Origin: Shewanella algicola
GTDB lineage: Bacteria > Pseudomonadota > Gammaproteobacteria > Enterobacterales > Shewanellaceae
Direction of reading: 5' to 3'
Assembly: GCF_014648035.1 (NCBI RefSeq)
Contig: NZ_BMQI01000011.1
Coordinates: 39,697-103,696 of the forward strand
Length of the DNA: 64,000 bases
Made by a program: the position numbers and the translations under genes. This document shows, in pieces, positions 10,291 through 17,698 of this stretch; positions within the stretch are counted from its first letter, which is position 1; each line of letters starts with the position of its first letter. The notes beneath the pieces are model-generated. The model did no database searches and had not been told where the DNA came from. It saw only the letters and a program-made list of their open reading frames with translations.

Positions 10291-10307
10291 ATCCGCTAAG
10301 ATTCAAT

Positions 10308-10346
10308 GCCGATAAGGTAATTAATCGCATTATCGGCTATTTTTTT
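10308..10346 (+). terminator. plus-strand hairpin with T tail, no known gene
   Basis: Stem GCCGATAA/TTATCGGC (10308-10315 with 10330-10337), followed by TATTTTTTT. Its T run faces right, so it would end a rightward transcript, yet no rightward gene precedes it. See the finding on a possible small RNA. Confidence 0.5.
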
Positions 10347-10375
10347 GACCTGTATCTACAATGACTTAGTTATGG

Positions 10376-11197
10376 CTAAATACTTGGGTCAAACTTATCG
10401 ATATCTTGCTTACGATTACTGGCGGCATTTCGCTCAGCTTCATCGAAAGCATCTACGGTTAATTCTGGTAATTTTTTAGTGCATACCTCACCGCCCATTT
10501 GCTGGATAGCTTGACATACCTCTTGAACTTTAGAATCCATTAAATGCATGTGATCAAGCATTTGGCCTATGGCATTTGCCACCGGATCTGGATTGTCAGG
10601 CGACACAGCATATGCATCAAAGCCGTACTTTTTGGCCATTTCTGTGCGGCGCTCAGTTTTTTCTTTCGACTGGTTAGTGGGTGATGCAACCACTCGACCA
10701 GGGATCCCCACCACTGTGTGATCGCTTGCCACATCTTTTACTACTACTGAGTTTGAACCAACCCGCGCACCATCGTGCATTGTAATGGGGCCTAATACTT
10801 TAGCACCCGCGCCAATCACCACATTATTACCTAGCGTTGGGTGACGTTTACCAGCTTGCCAAGTCGTTCCTCCAAGTGTCACACTGTGATAAAGCGTACA
10901 ATCATCACCAATCTCAGCGGTTTCACCTATCACGACACCCATGCCGTGATCGATAAAGAAGCGTCGACCTATTGTTGCCCCAGGATGAATCTCAACCCCA
11001 GTTAACCAGCGTGAAAACGTCGACAAACAACGCGCAGTAAAATGCCATTTTGCCAACCATAATTTATGGCTCACTCTATGTATCCAAATGGCATGCATAC
11101 CCGGATAGTTAAATAAAATCTCGAGGGTACTGTTTGCAGCAGGGTCGCGATGGTAAATCGACTCGATGTCTTCTTTCATTCTAGCAATGACGGCCAT
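10376..11197 (-). CDS. cysE: serine O-acetyltransferase
   Basis: Transfers acetyl from acetyl-CoA to serine, giving O-acetylserine for cysteine synthase. The product is 273 residues. The N-terminal helical part ([21 protein letters not shown]) is followed by left-handed beta-helix hexapeptide repeats with [20 protein letters not shown] and [17 protein letters not shown], the active-site region of CysE. A C-terminal extension of about 85 residues ends FDPSI, resembling the isoleucine-ended tail that binds cysteine synthase in other CysE proteins (inference). AAGGAA precedes the ATG. It follows trmJ by 17 bases, so both are probably co-transcribed. Confidence 0.96.
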   Translation of the reverse strand: MAVIARMKEDIESIYHRDPAANSTLEILFNYPGMHAIWIHRVSHKLWLAKWHFTARCLSTFSRWLTGVEIHPGATIGRRFFIDHGMGVVIGETAEIGDDCTLYHSVTLGGTTWQAGKRHPTLGNNVVIGAGAKVLGPITMHDGARVGSNSVVVKDVASDHTVVGIPGRVVASPTNQSKEKTERRTEMAKKYGFDAYAVSPDNPDPVANAIGQMLDHMHLMDSKVQEVCQAIQQMGGEVCTKKLPELTVDAFDEAERNAASNRKQDIDKFDPSI

Positions 11198-11214
11198 GGG
11201 GTGTTCCTTACGGA

Positions 11215-11937
11215 TTAGTCTTGTTTGTCCATTTTCTTATCAACAGAACTCAAAATACCACGAAGAATATTCATTTCAGGCGCTTCAATTCGTGCTCGAG
11301 TAAATAAACGACGAAGTTTAGTCATCACTTGACCAGGATGATTTTTAATCACAAAACCGGTTTTAGATAAGGTTGACTCTAAGTGCACAAAAAATCTATC
11401 AAGCTCAACAGTCAATGGATATTCTTCCGTTTCTGCTGGCGTTTCTGTCTGGGCTAAATGCGCCACACGGGTTTCATAACAGATAATCTGTACCGCTTGC
11501 GCTAAGTTGAGTGAACTGTATTCAGGGTTAGCAGGTATCGCCACATGATAAGTACATTGCTGGAGTTCTTCATTGCTTAACCCATGGTTTTCACGGCCAA
11601 ATACAATCGCAACAGGGCCATTCAAACACTCTTGGGTCAGCTTTTGACCAGCTTCTCTTGGGTCAAGCATTGGCCAATCCAAAGTACGACTACGCGCACT
11701 CGTGGCAATCACTAAACTGCAATCTGCAATGGCATCTTGCAATGAGTCAACTCTAGTAAGATTTCTTAAGATATCTGACGCACCAGCAGCCAGGGCAATT
11801 GATTGGCCATCTGGCTCAACTCGAGGCTCAGCAAGGTATAAGTTTGATAAGCCCATGGTTTTCATCGCTCTTGCAGTAGAGCCAATATTGCCAGGATGAG
11901 ACGTTCCAACTAAAACAACACGAATATTACTGAGCAT
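11215..11937 (-). CDS. trmJ: tRNA (cytidine/uridine-2'-O-)-methyltransferase TrmJ
   Basis: SPOUT-family enzyme that 2'-O-methylates position 32 of tRNAs using S-adenosylmethionine. The start [20 protein letters not shown] matches E. coli TrmJ; 12 upstream codons are rejected. The product is 240 residues. Motifs are [49 protein letters not shown] and [15 protein letters not shown] (the SPOUT knot). The C-terminal [24 protein letters not shown] is also conserved. It heads a trmJ-cysE unit, divergent from suhB. Confidence 0.95.
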   Translation of the reverse strand: MLSNIRVVLVGTSHPGNIGSTARAMKTMGLSNLYLAEPRVEPDGQSIALAAGASDILRNLTRVDSLQDAIADCSLVIATSARSRTLDWPMLDPREAGQKLTQECLNGPVAIVFGRENHGLSNEELQQCTYHVAIPANPEYSSLNLAQAVQIICYETRVAHLAQTETPAETEEYPLTVELDRFFVHLESTLSKTGFVIKNHPGQVMTKLRRLFTRARIEAPEMNILRGILSSVDKKMDKQD

Positions 11938-12015
11938 GTACCACTTTCTTTCAACAAAAAATATTGCTCGCATATTAACACAGTCATTTTTATTACGTTA
12001 TATGAAAATCTGCAT

Positions 12016-12043
12016 TTGATATATTTGTTAAATTAAGTATAAT
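12016..12043 (+). promoter_or_regulatory. suhB promoter
   Basis: TTGATA (12016-12021), 16-base spacer, TATAAT (12038-12043), followed by a GC-rich discriminator GCGGGCG. This predicts a transcript starting near 12050 with a leader of about 37 bases. Confidence 0.75.
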
Positions 12044-12060
12044 GCGGGCGCTATTTTACT

Positions 12061-12072
12061 CGTTCTTTAACA
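12061..12072 (+). promoter_or_regulatory. boxA-like element in the suhB leader
   Basis: The leader reads CGTTCTTTAACA, close to the rRNA boxA core TGCTCTTTAACA, four bases before the AGGGG ribosome-binding site. In E. coli, suhB is known to be autoregulated by Nus factors through a boxA that covers the ribosome-binding site. The same position here supports the same control. Confidence 0.65.
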
Positions 12073-12086
12073 TCCAGGGGATTGCA

Positions 12087-12890
12087 ATGCATCCGATGCT
12101 GACTATTGCCACGCGCGCTGCACGCGCTGCGGGCCAAACTATTATGCGCGCCTATACTGAACTTGACCGTGTTGAGGTTAGTAGTAAAGGTATTAATGAT
12201 TTTGTGACTAGTGTAGACAAGGAAGCAGAAGCAACTATTACTTATCAAATTCGTAAATCTTACCCAGATCACACTATCGTGGGCGAAGAAGACGGTGAAA
12301 ACCGTGGCGACAACAAAGATTACGTTTGGATAGTTGATCCTTTGGATGGTACCAATAACTTCGTTCGTGGTATTCCTCATTTTGCGGTTTCTATCGCAGT
12401 TCAATATAAAGGCAAAATTGAAGTTGCCGTTATTTATGATCCTGTTCGTGAAGAATTGTTCTCTGCCGTTCGCGGTAAAGGCGCTAAGTTAAACGAATTC
12501 CGTTTACGTGTAACCAATGTGAATGACCTAAGCAACACCATTATTGGTACAGGCTTCCCATTCAAGGCGCGTCAACACACCGAAAGCTACATGGCTATTT
12601 TAGGTGAAGTCTTCCCACAATGTGCTGATTTACGTCGTGCAGGTTCTGCAGCATTAGACCTTGCATACGTTGCTGCTGGCCGTTTAGATGGTTTCTTTGA
12701 AATCGGCTTAAAGCCATGGGACATCGCAGCAGGCGACTTAATTTGTCGTGAAGCAGGCGGCACTGTGACCGACTTTATGGGCGCTCACAATTATATGACT
12801 TCAGGTAACATTGTTGCCGGTAGCCCAAAAGTAACCACGCAGCTAGTGAAAACCATGCGTCCGTTACTAAACGAAGGGTTAAAGCGCTAA
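12087..12890 (+). CDS. suhB: inositol-phosphatase family / Nus-complex protein SuhB
   Basis: Inositol-monophosphatase-fold protein; in E. coli it is also a partner of the NusA/boxA antitermination complex on rRNA. The start MHPMLTIATRAARAAGQ is chosen over an upstream extension because AGGGGATT precedes it and the length becomes 267, the E. coli length. Phosphatase motifs are VGEEDGENRG, WIVDPLDGTNNFVRGIPHFAVSIA and LKPWDIAAGDLICREAGG. Single gene between its own promoter and a strong terminator. Confidence 0.96.
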   Translation: MHPMLTIATRAARAAGQTIMRAYTELDRVEVSSKGINDFVTSVDKEAEATITYQIRKSYPDHTIVGEEDGENRGDNKDYVWIVDPLDGTNNFVRGIPHFAVSIAVQYKGKIEVAVIYDPVREELFSAVRGKGAKLNEFRLRVTNVNDLSNTIIGTGFPFKARQHTESYMAILGEVFPQCADLRRAGSAALDLAYVAAGRLDGFFEIGLKPWDIAAGDLICREAGGTVTDFMGAHNYMTSGNIVAGSPKVTTQLVKTMRPLLNEGLKR

Positions 12891-12920
12891 GCTAATACCC
12901 CAATACGACACGTATTCATA

Positions 12921-12959
12921 AAACCGCTAATAGCAGTAATGCTATTAGCGGTTTTTTTA
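12921..12959 (+). terminator. Rho-independent terminator of suhB
   Basis: Perfect 15-bp stem AAACCGCTAATAGCA/TGCTATTAGCGGTTT (12921-12935 with 12940-12954), GTAA loop and a T run, 31 bases after suhB. Confidence 0.95.
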
Positions 12960-12998
12960 TCTCTGATTTTGCTAAAGTTGAACCGGATCACTGGGCAA

Positions 12999-13020
12999 AT
13001 TATCGAAACTCGTCGATAAT
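12999..13020. promoter_or_regulatory. inverted repeat upstream of psiE-like gene
   Basis: ATTATCGA, 6 bases, TCGATAAT: perfect 8-bp arms ending 30 bases before the start codon at 13051. The position suits an operator, but no regulator family is recognised. Confidence 0.45.
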
Positions 13021-13050
13021 GCAGATTCATTTGCTCACAGAATAACAACT

Positions 13051-13461
13051 ATGCCCCTACATAAAGCTAAAGAGTTAAGCATCAAATCCTTAAAGAGCTT
13101 TGAACACTTAGTATTGTTCATCATTGCTCTGGCCACCTTATTTGCCATTGGCGAAGAAATTCTCCACATGATAGACATTCGCACCGTTGAATTGGCTGAT
13201 CTGTTATTACTGTTTATTTATCTCGAAGTATTGGCCATGGTGGTTAACTATATTGAGTCAGGCAAACTCCCAATCCGCATGCCACTTTACATTGCGATTG
13301 TGGCATTAGCGCGATACCTAATTTTAGACATGAAGGGCATGGAAGACTGGCGCATTTTGGCCATCTCATTATCCACCATAGTCTTGGCTTGTACTGTCAT
13401 CGTTATTCGTTGGGGTCAGTTAAAAATGCCTTACCCTAAAAACCAAGATTACGACAGTTAA
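13051..13461 (+). CDS. PsiE-family inner-membrane protein
   Basis: Small integral membrane protein of 136 residues, related to phosphate-starvation-inducible PsiE of E. coli; function unknown. Four hydrophobic segments are visible: about residues 18-38, 48-66, 78-92 and 100-122. The family-like ILHMIDIRTVELADLLLLFIYLEVLAMVVNYIESG-type core spans residues 32-68, with conserved R77 and RYLILDMK. The ribosome-binding site is weak. No Pho box was recognised upstream, so phosphate control is not supported here. It stands alone between suhB and the PilZ gene. Confidence 0.8.
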   Translation: MPLHKAKELSIKSLKSFEHLVLFIIALATLFAIGEEILHMIDIRTVELADLLLLFIYLEVLAMVVNYIESGKLPIRMPLYIAIVALARYLILDMKGMEDWRILAISLSTIVLACTVIVIRWGQLKMPYPKNQDYDS

Positions 13462-13643
13462 GCGAAGGATACAGCATCAATAACAAGCCTTATTAATCTT
13501 GTTGAGTTTACGACAAGTATAGCTTAGCGCTTGCTTAACAAAGCATTTGTGCTAACAATATGGTTAAGATAAAACTTTAGGCCATTCAACATGGCAGACA
13601 ATGACGCATTATTTCAGGGTTTTGATATTCAAGGAGCGACACT

Positions 13644-13946
13644 ATGGGCCAAGAGCCAACTGGATTTGATGAAAAACGCGGTTCACTTCGAGTCGATATG
13701 GAAGCTGAGCGTGTTCGTTTAGATTGGATAAACGCCCAAGGTGAGTCTTGCCAAGACCATGGAATTTGTATCGATTTAGCCCGTAAAGGTATTTTGTTTG
13801 ATTTTAAAGCGACCTTTAAGCTCGGCGATTTAGTCGCGGTGACATTTAATGAAAATACCCCTAAGCAAAATACCATCAAAGGCCAAGTGTGCCGATGCAC
13901 TGAATGTCATGCACAAAGTTACCATATTGCACTTCAATTAATTTAA
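13644..13946 (+). CDS. PilZ-domain protein
   Basis: Single-domain PilZ protein of 100 residues, a candidate c-di-GMP receptor. The RxxxR motif is present (R12 and R16 in EKRGSLRVD). The second motif, usually D/N-x-S-x-x-G, reads DLARKG at 44-49, so the serine is replaced by alanine. Four cysteines (C36, C42 and the CRCTEC pair region near 82-87) are unusual for the family. A strong AAGGAG precedes the ATG. The ParA-like gene follows after 100 bases. Ligand binding is uncertain because of the altered motif. Confidence 0.8.
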   Translation: MGQEPTGFDEKRGSLRVDMEAERVRLDWINAQGESCQDHGICIDLARKGILFDFKATFKLGDLVAVTFNENTPKQNTIKGQVCRCTECHAQSYHIALQLI

Positions 13947-14046
13947 AACATTGAATATTTCATGCAGTCTTAGTGGGCTGCTCTATACTCAATCAATAAC
14001 CAGCATCAACTATTTGCAGCGTTAGTTAAGCATAGAGGACCCAAAC

Positions 14047-14715
14047 ATGATATTGCTCGTTGGTGGAGAAAAAGGCGGCAGCGGTAAAAGCTGTTTAGCG
14101 CAAAACCTTGCGGTGTATATTACCCAAAAATTCGATGCCAACGTATTGATGGTTGATTGTGATCCACAGCGAACCACATCTGATTGGATCCAAGCTCGTA
14201 ACAATGACCCCAGCTTAAAAGCCATTAATTGTATTCAACTCTACGGTAAAATACGTAATGACTTATTGAGTTTAGACGAGCGCTTTGACTACGTGATTGT
14301 TGATTGTGGTGGCCAAGATAACTTAGCCATGCGAGCAGCGATGTCAGTCGCCACTTATGTGGTCATTCCATTACGGCCTAAACGCCGTGATTTGAAAACC
14401 TTACCGCACATGGAAGACATGCTAAGCACCTGTAAAATGGTTAACCCTAAAATGGTCGCATCGATTGTCATTACCCAATGCCCTGCACTTCCATCGCAAG
14501 TTAAACGCATTTTAGAAGCCAAAGAAGTGGTTCAATCATTCGGATTACGCGCGCTAGACTCAGTCACCTTTAGCCGTAATATCTACGATGACAGTGAAGA
14601 AAGTGGCTCTTCTGTAATAGAAATCGAACCCGATGGCAAAGCAGCCGATGAGATCCGCGCCATTGCTGATGAGCTTTTTGCCATACCGCCAGAAAACCGT
14701 TATGAGTTTAACTGA
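14047..14715 (+). CDS. orphan ParA/MinD-type ATPase
   Basis: Cytosolic P-loop ATPase of 222 residues. A deviant Walker A motif lies at 6-15 (GGEKGGSGKS with signature lysine K9). The switch region is VDCDPQRTTSDWIQARN and Walker B-like is YVIVDCGGQDN. This is the short plasmid-type ParA architecture lacking an N-terminal DNA-binding domain. AGAGGA precedes the ATG. The next gene starts inside its last codons (14-bp overlap) and encodes a ribbon-helix-helix protein, so the two form a translationally coupled pair. They resemble a partition ATPase and its DNA-binding partner, but no parS-like repeat was seen. The cargo is unknown; the replicon-partition soj gene is normally next to gidB, which is absent here. 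Confidence 0.82.
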   Translation: MILLVGGEKGGSGKSCLAQNLAVYITQKFDANVLMVDCDPQRTTSDWIQARNNDPSLKAINCIQLYGKIRNDLLSLDERFDYVIVDCGGQDNLAMRAAMSVATYVVIPLRPKRRDLKTLPHMEDMLSTCKMVNPKMVASIVITQCPALPSQVKRILEAKEVVQSFGLRALDSVTFSRNIYDDSEESGSSVIEIEPDGKAADEIRAIADELFAIPPENRYEFN

Positions 14716-15046
14716 TCTTAAACGCAAGAAGCTCAAAGACACTCGTAACAAAGTGTCAGTTGATGAGTTTATTGAAGATGCCAACAACTATGCTTTAGGT
14801 AAAACCTCGGAGCAAAACTCTCCGAGCCAAACCACTGCGCAGTTTCTTAAAGGCCTCGATAAAAAAAGCACAAAAATCTATCGTCATGCCACATTTACCC
14901 TGACCGAAAAAAGCATTTCACAACTTGACGAAATAGCCAAAACCACCAAAATAGCTAAATCAAAAATCCTTAGAGTGTTGATAGATGAATTTTATCAGCA
15001 GCAAGACACGGCTCAATTAACCATATTGAGTAAGTCGTCACGTTAA
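14702..15046 (+). CDS. ribbon-helix-helix-like partner of the ParA ATPase
   Basis: Basic 114-residue protein. The ATG at 14702 overlaps the end of the ParA-like gene. The N-terminal half is rich in lysine and polar residues (SLTDLKRKKLKDTRNK) and probably disordered. The C-terminal half (about residues 60-102: HATFTLTEKSISQLDEIAK, then KIAKSKILRVLIDEFYQQ) has the strand-helix-helix pattern of MetJ/Arc/CopG DNA-binding proteins. I do not recognise a named family. Coupling to the ATPase suggests a ParB-like or regulatory partner (inference). Nothing like a toxin lies nearby. Confidence 0.7.
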   Translation: MSLTDLKRKKLKDTRNKVSVDEFIEDANNYALGKTSEQNSPSQTTAQFLKGLDKKSTKIYRHATFTLTEKSISQLDEIAKTTKIAKSKILRVLIDEFYQQQDTAQLTILSKSSR

Positions 15047-15149
15047 CGGTGTTTCATTTCACTTAATATCATTCACGCATGCTAATTTAGCTACGCCACT
15101 TAACTTCGATTGGGGTAACTCAACCGTTATCATTATCTTGTGAGAACTC

Positions 15150-16826
15150 ATGTCGCTGATTTTATTACTCACGCAACAAATGTGCGTGTACCTCGTTATT
15201 GTGTATTTGGTAAGTAAAACGCCACTATTTAAGTTATTTGCCGAAAGCTCAAAACGCTTGCCCCACAAAGTCTTTATTTATGTGGTGTTTTCACTATTTT
15301 GTATTCTGGCAACCTATTTTGGTGAACAAACCACCGGTGCGATAGCCAACACCCGAGCAATGGGCGCCGTGTTAGGCGGATTACTTGGCGGGCCGGTTAC
15401 TGGTTTCTTTGTGGGCTTAACGGGTGGTTTGCACCGTTACTCTATGGGCGGCTTTACCGATCTGGCTTGTGCTATTTCAACCACACTCGAAGGCTTATCT
15501 GCCGGTTTATTCAGTTATTATTTGAAAAAGGTTGGCAAAGAAGAGTCGCTATACAACCCTGCCTGGGTTTTTATGGTGACATTTGCGGCCGAGTTATTAC
15601 AGATGAGCCTGATTTTACTCATTGCCAAACCGTTCGATCAAGCCTGGGAATTGGTTTATGTTATTGCTCCTCCCATGTTATTCATTAACTCTTTGGGCGC
15701 GGCCATGTTTATGAGCATAGTGCGCGACCAAAAAACCATGTTCGATAAATTATCTTCGAGTTTTTCAACCAATGCCCTAAAAATTGCTGAACGCAGTGTC
15801 GGTATTTTATCCAAAGGATTTAATGAAGAGTCGAGCCAAAAAGTGGCGCAAATTATCATTGAAGAAACCCGTGTTGGTGCTGTAGCCATTACCGACCGAC
15901 ACAAACTATTAGCCTTTATTGGGATTGGTGCCGACCACCATCTGCCCAATACGCCAATTTCATCAAAAATCACCTTAGACGCCATCGCTCAAAACAAGGT
16001 GATGTTTGCCGACGGCGTTGACACAACTTACGCTTGCTCCATATCAACTCATTGTAATCTTGGTTCAAGTTTAGTTATTCCCTTGCGCAGTAACGACGAA
16101 GTTGTTGGCACCATTAAACTGTATGAGCCTAAAAATAAGCTGTTTCTCAACATCAACCGTACATTGGGAGAAGGCATTGCTCGGTTGTTGTCCAATCAAA
16201 TTTTATATGGCCGCTTTGAACAACAAAAAAACTTATTGATGCAAGCCGAAATTAAATTACTCCACGCCCAGGTTAACCCCCATTTTTTGTTTAATGCTTT
16301 AAACACCATTGGCGCAATTATTAGCCGTGATCCACCCATGGCCAAAAAACTCATTAAACAATTGTCACAATTTTTGCGCATTAATCTCACTCGCACCACA
16401 GGCCTTGTCACCCTCGCTGATGAGCTAGAACATATCGACGCTTATCTTGCCATTGAGCACGCCCGTTTTATCGACAAGCTTGAGGTGAGTATTGCTATTC
16501 CCGCCATTTATCATCACCACAAAATGCCTGCATTTACCTTGCAGCCGTTAATCGAAAATGCCGTTAAACATGGCACTTCATTGCTGTTCGATGAAGGCGT
16601 GATAAAGGTCAAAGCCAGCACCGACGGCAATGACCTGCTGCTCAGTGTTACCGATAATGCCGGGTTATACCAACCCTCAACCAATACTGAGGGATTAGGG
16701 ATGAACCTCGTCCATAAACGATTACAAAATCTTTTTGGTGAACGATATGGTATCGAGGTTCACTGCAAAACAGATGAATACACTTGTGTGCAAGTGCGTA
16801 TTCCCCTTGACGAGGCCACATTATGA
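15150..16826 (+). CDS. LytS/BtsS-type sensor histidine kinase
   Basis: Membrane sensor kinase of 558 residues. The N-terminal 200 residues form five to six membrane helices of the 5TMR-LYT type (GALVLGGLLGGPVTGFFVGL-like segment). A GAF-like domain spans about 210-350, followed by the His_kinase domain with phosphoacceptor H378 in QVNPHFLFNALNTI. A HATPase domain has PLIENAVKHG and a late GLGMNLVHKRL. E. coli BtsS and YpdA have this architecture and sense pyruvate. The stop overlaps the response regulator start (ATGA), so both are coupled. Because the CstA-type transporter is next, pyruvate or a related carbon source is the likely signal (inference). Confidence 0.92.
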   Translation: MSLILLLTQQMCVYLVIVYLVSKTPLFKLFAESSKRLPHKVFIYVVFSLFCILATYFGEQTTGAIANTRAMGAVLGGLLGGPVTGFFVGLTGGLHRYSMGGFTDLACAISTTLEGLSAGLFSYYLKKVGKEESLYNPAWVFMVTFAAELLQMSLILLIAKPFDQAWELVYVIAPPMLFINSLGAAMFMSIVRDQKTMFDKLSSSFSTNALKIAERSVGILSKGFNEESSQKVAQIIIEETRVGAVAITDRHKLLAFIGIGADHHLPNTPISSKITLDAIAQNKVMFADGVDTTYACSISTHCNLGSSLVIPLRSNDEVVGTIKLYEPKNKLFLNINRTLGEGIARLLSNQILYGRFEQQKNLLMQAEIKLLHAQVNPHFLFNALNTIGAIISRDPPMAKKLIKQLSQFLRINLTRTTGLVTLADELEHIDAYLAIEHARFIDKLEVSIAIPAIYHHHKMPAFTLQPLIENAVKHGTSLLFDEGVIKVKASTDGNDLLLSVTDNAGLYQPSTNTEGLGMNLVHKRLQNLFGERYGIEVHCKTDEYTCVQVRIPLDEATL

Positions 16827-17533
16827 TCCGCTGTTTAATTATTGATGATGAACCCTTTGCTCGTCAGGAAGTGGCTGATTTACTCGATAAACATCCAGAC
16901 TTTGACGTGTTAGGCCAATGCGGTAATGCCATTGAAGCTTTACAACAAATTAATCAACATAAGCCAGACTTAATCTTTGTTGATATTCAAATGCCGCGGA
17001 TCAACGGTATGGAATTAATCGCCATGCTCAACCCAGAACAAATGCCACGAGCGGTATTTATTACTGCCTTTGATGAATACGCCGTAAAAGCTTTTGATAA
17101 CAATGCATTCGATTATTTATTAAAACCGATTGATGAAAAACGCTTTAATCAAACCCTCGATAAAGTGCGCAGTAATATGACGCCACAACCGATGGAAAAC
17201 ATATTACCCAGCCAACTGGCTCACTTACCTTGTTACATTGGCAGTAAACTCAAAGTGGTCACCACCACCGATGTTGAATTTATTGTCAGTGATGTGGGCG
17301 GCATTCATGTTCATTCAAACAAAGGGGTGTCTCACACTCAGCTCACCCTCAAAGTATTAGAAGAAAAAACGCCGTTATTTAGATGCCATAAACAATATCT
17401 ACTCTCAGCGGATGCGATATCAGAAATTGAAATCACCGACAGCGGCGCAGAAGTCACCACTCATACTGGCGCGAAAGTGCCGGTATCACGTCGATACCTT
17501 AAAGAGTTAAAGCAATTACTGGGGTTTCAGTGA
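16823..17533 (+). CDS. LytTR-type response regulator (BtsR-like)
   Basis: Response regulator of 236 residues and partner of the preceding kinase. The receiver domain (1-120) has the acidic pair D8/D9, phospho-acceptor D54 (LIFVDIQMP), T/K features in VFITAFDEYAVKAFD and LLKPIDEKRF. The LytTR DNA-binding domain (about 135-236) includes HSNKGVSHTQLTLK and CHKQYLLSADAI. It overlaps the kinase stop by four bases. It probably activates the transporter gene 165 bases downstream through the repeat at 17598-17626. Confidence 0.93.
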   Translation: MIRCLIIDDEPFARQEVADLLDKHPDFDVLGQCGNAIEALQQINQHKPDLIFVDIQMPRINGMELIAMLNPEQMPRAVFITAFDEYAVKAFDNNAFDYLLKPIDEKRFNQTLDKVRSNMTPQPMENILPSQLAHLPCYIGSKLKVVTTTDVEFIVSDVGGIHVHSNKGVSHTQLTLKVLEEKTPLFRCHKQYLLSADAISEIEITDSGAEVTTHTGAKVPVSRRYLKELKQLLGFQ

Positions 17534-17597
17534 TCAACTTCATGCGTGATTTACAGCACGCTTTGCTTAACGATAAAACGGATTAAGGGTGTTATTT

Positions 17598-17626
17598 ACC
17601 GCTTACCCCATCAAATTGACCTGTTA
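17598..17626 (+). promoter_or_regulatory. BtsR-like direct repeat upstream of cstA
   Basis: ACCGCTTA (17598-17605), exactly 13 bases, then ACCTGTTA (17619-17626). E. coli BtsR (YehT) is reported to bind ACC(G/A)CT(C/T)A repeats with a 13-base spacer before btsT. The first half-site is a full match and the second differs at two bases. It lies 72 bases before the cstA start, with TACTATATT as a possible -10 in between. Confidence 0.7.
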
Positions 17627-17698
17627 CTGAGTTTCGCCCCAATAGTTCACAGAGATCCTTTAACCTTGTCTTACTATATTTATGGGGAGATATAAAAA

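Noticed and set aside
14047..15046. Chromosomal soj-spo0J partition locus or plasmid replicon
   Set aside because: No gid genes, ParB-type HTH, parS repeats or replication initiator in the window.
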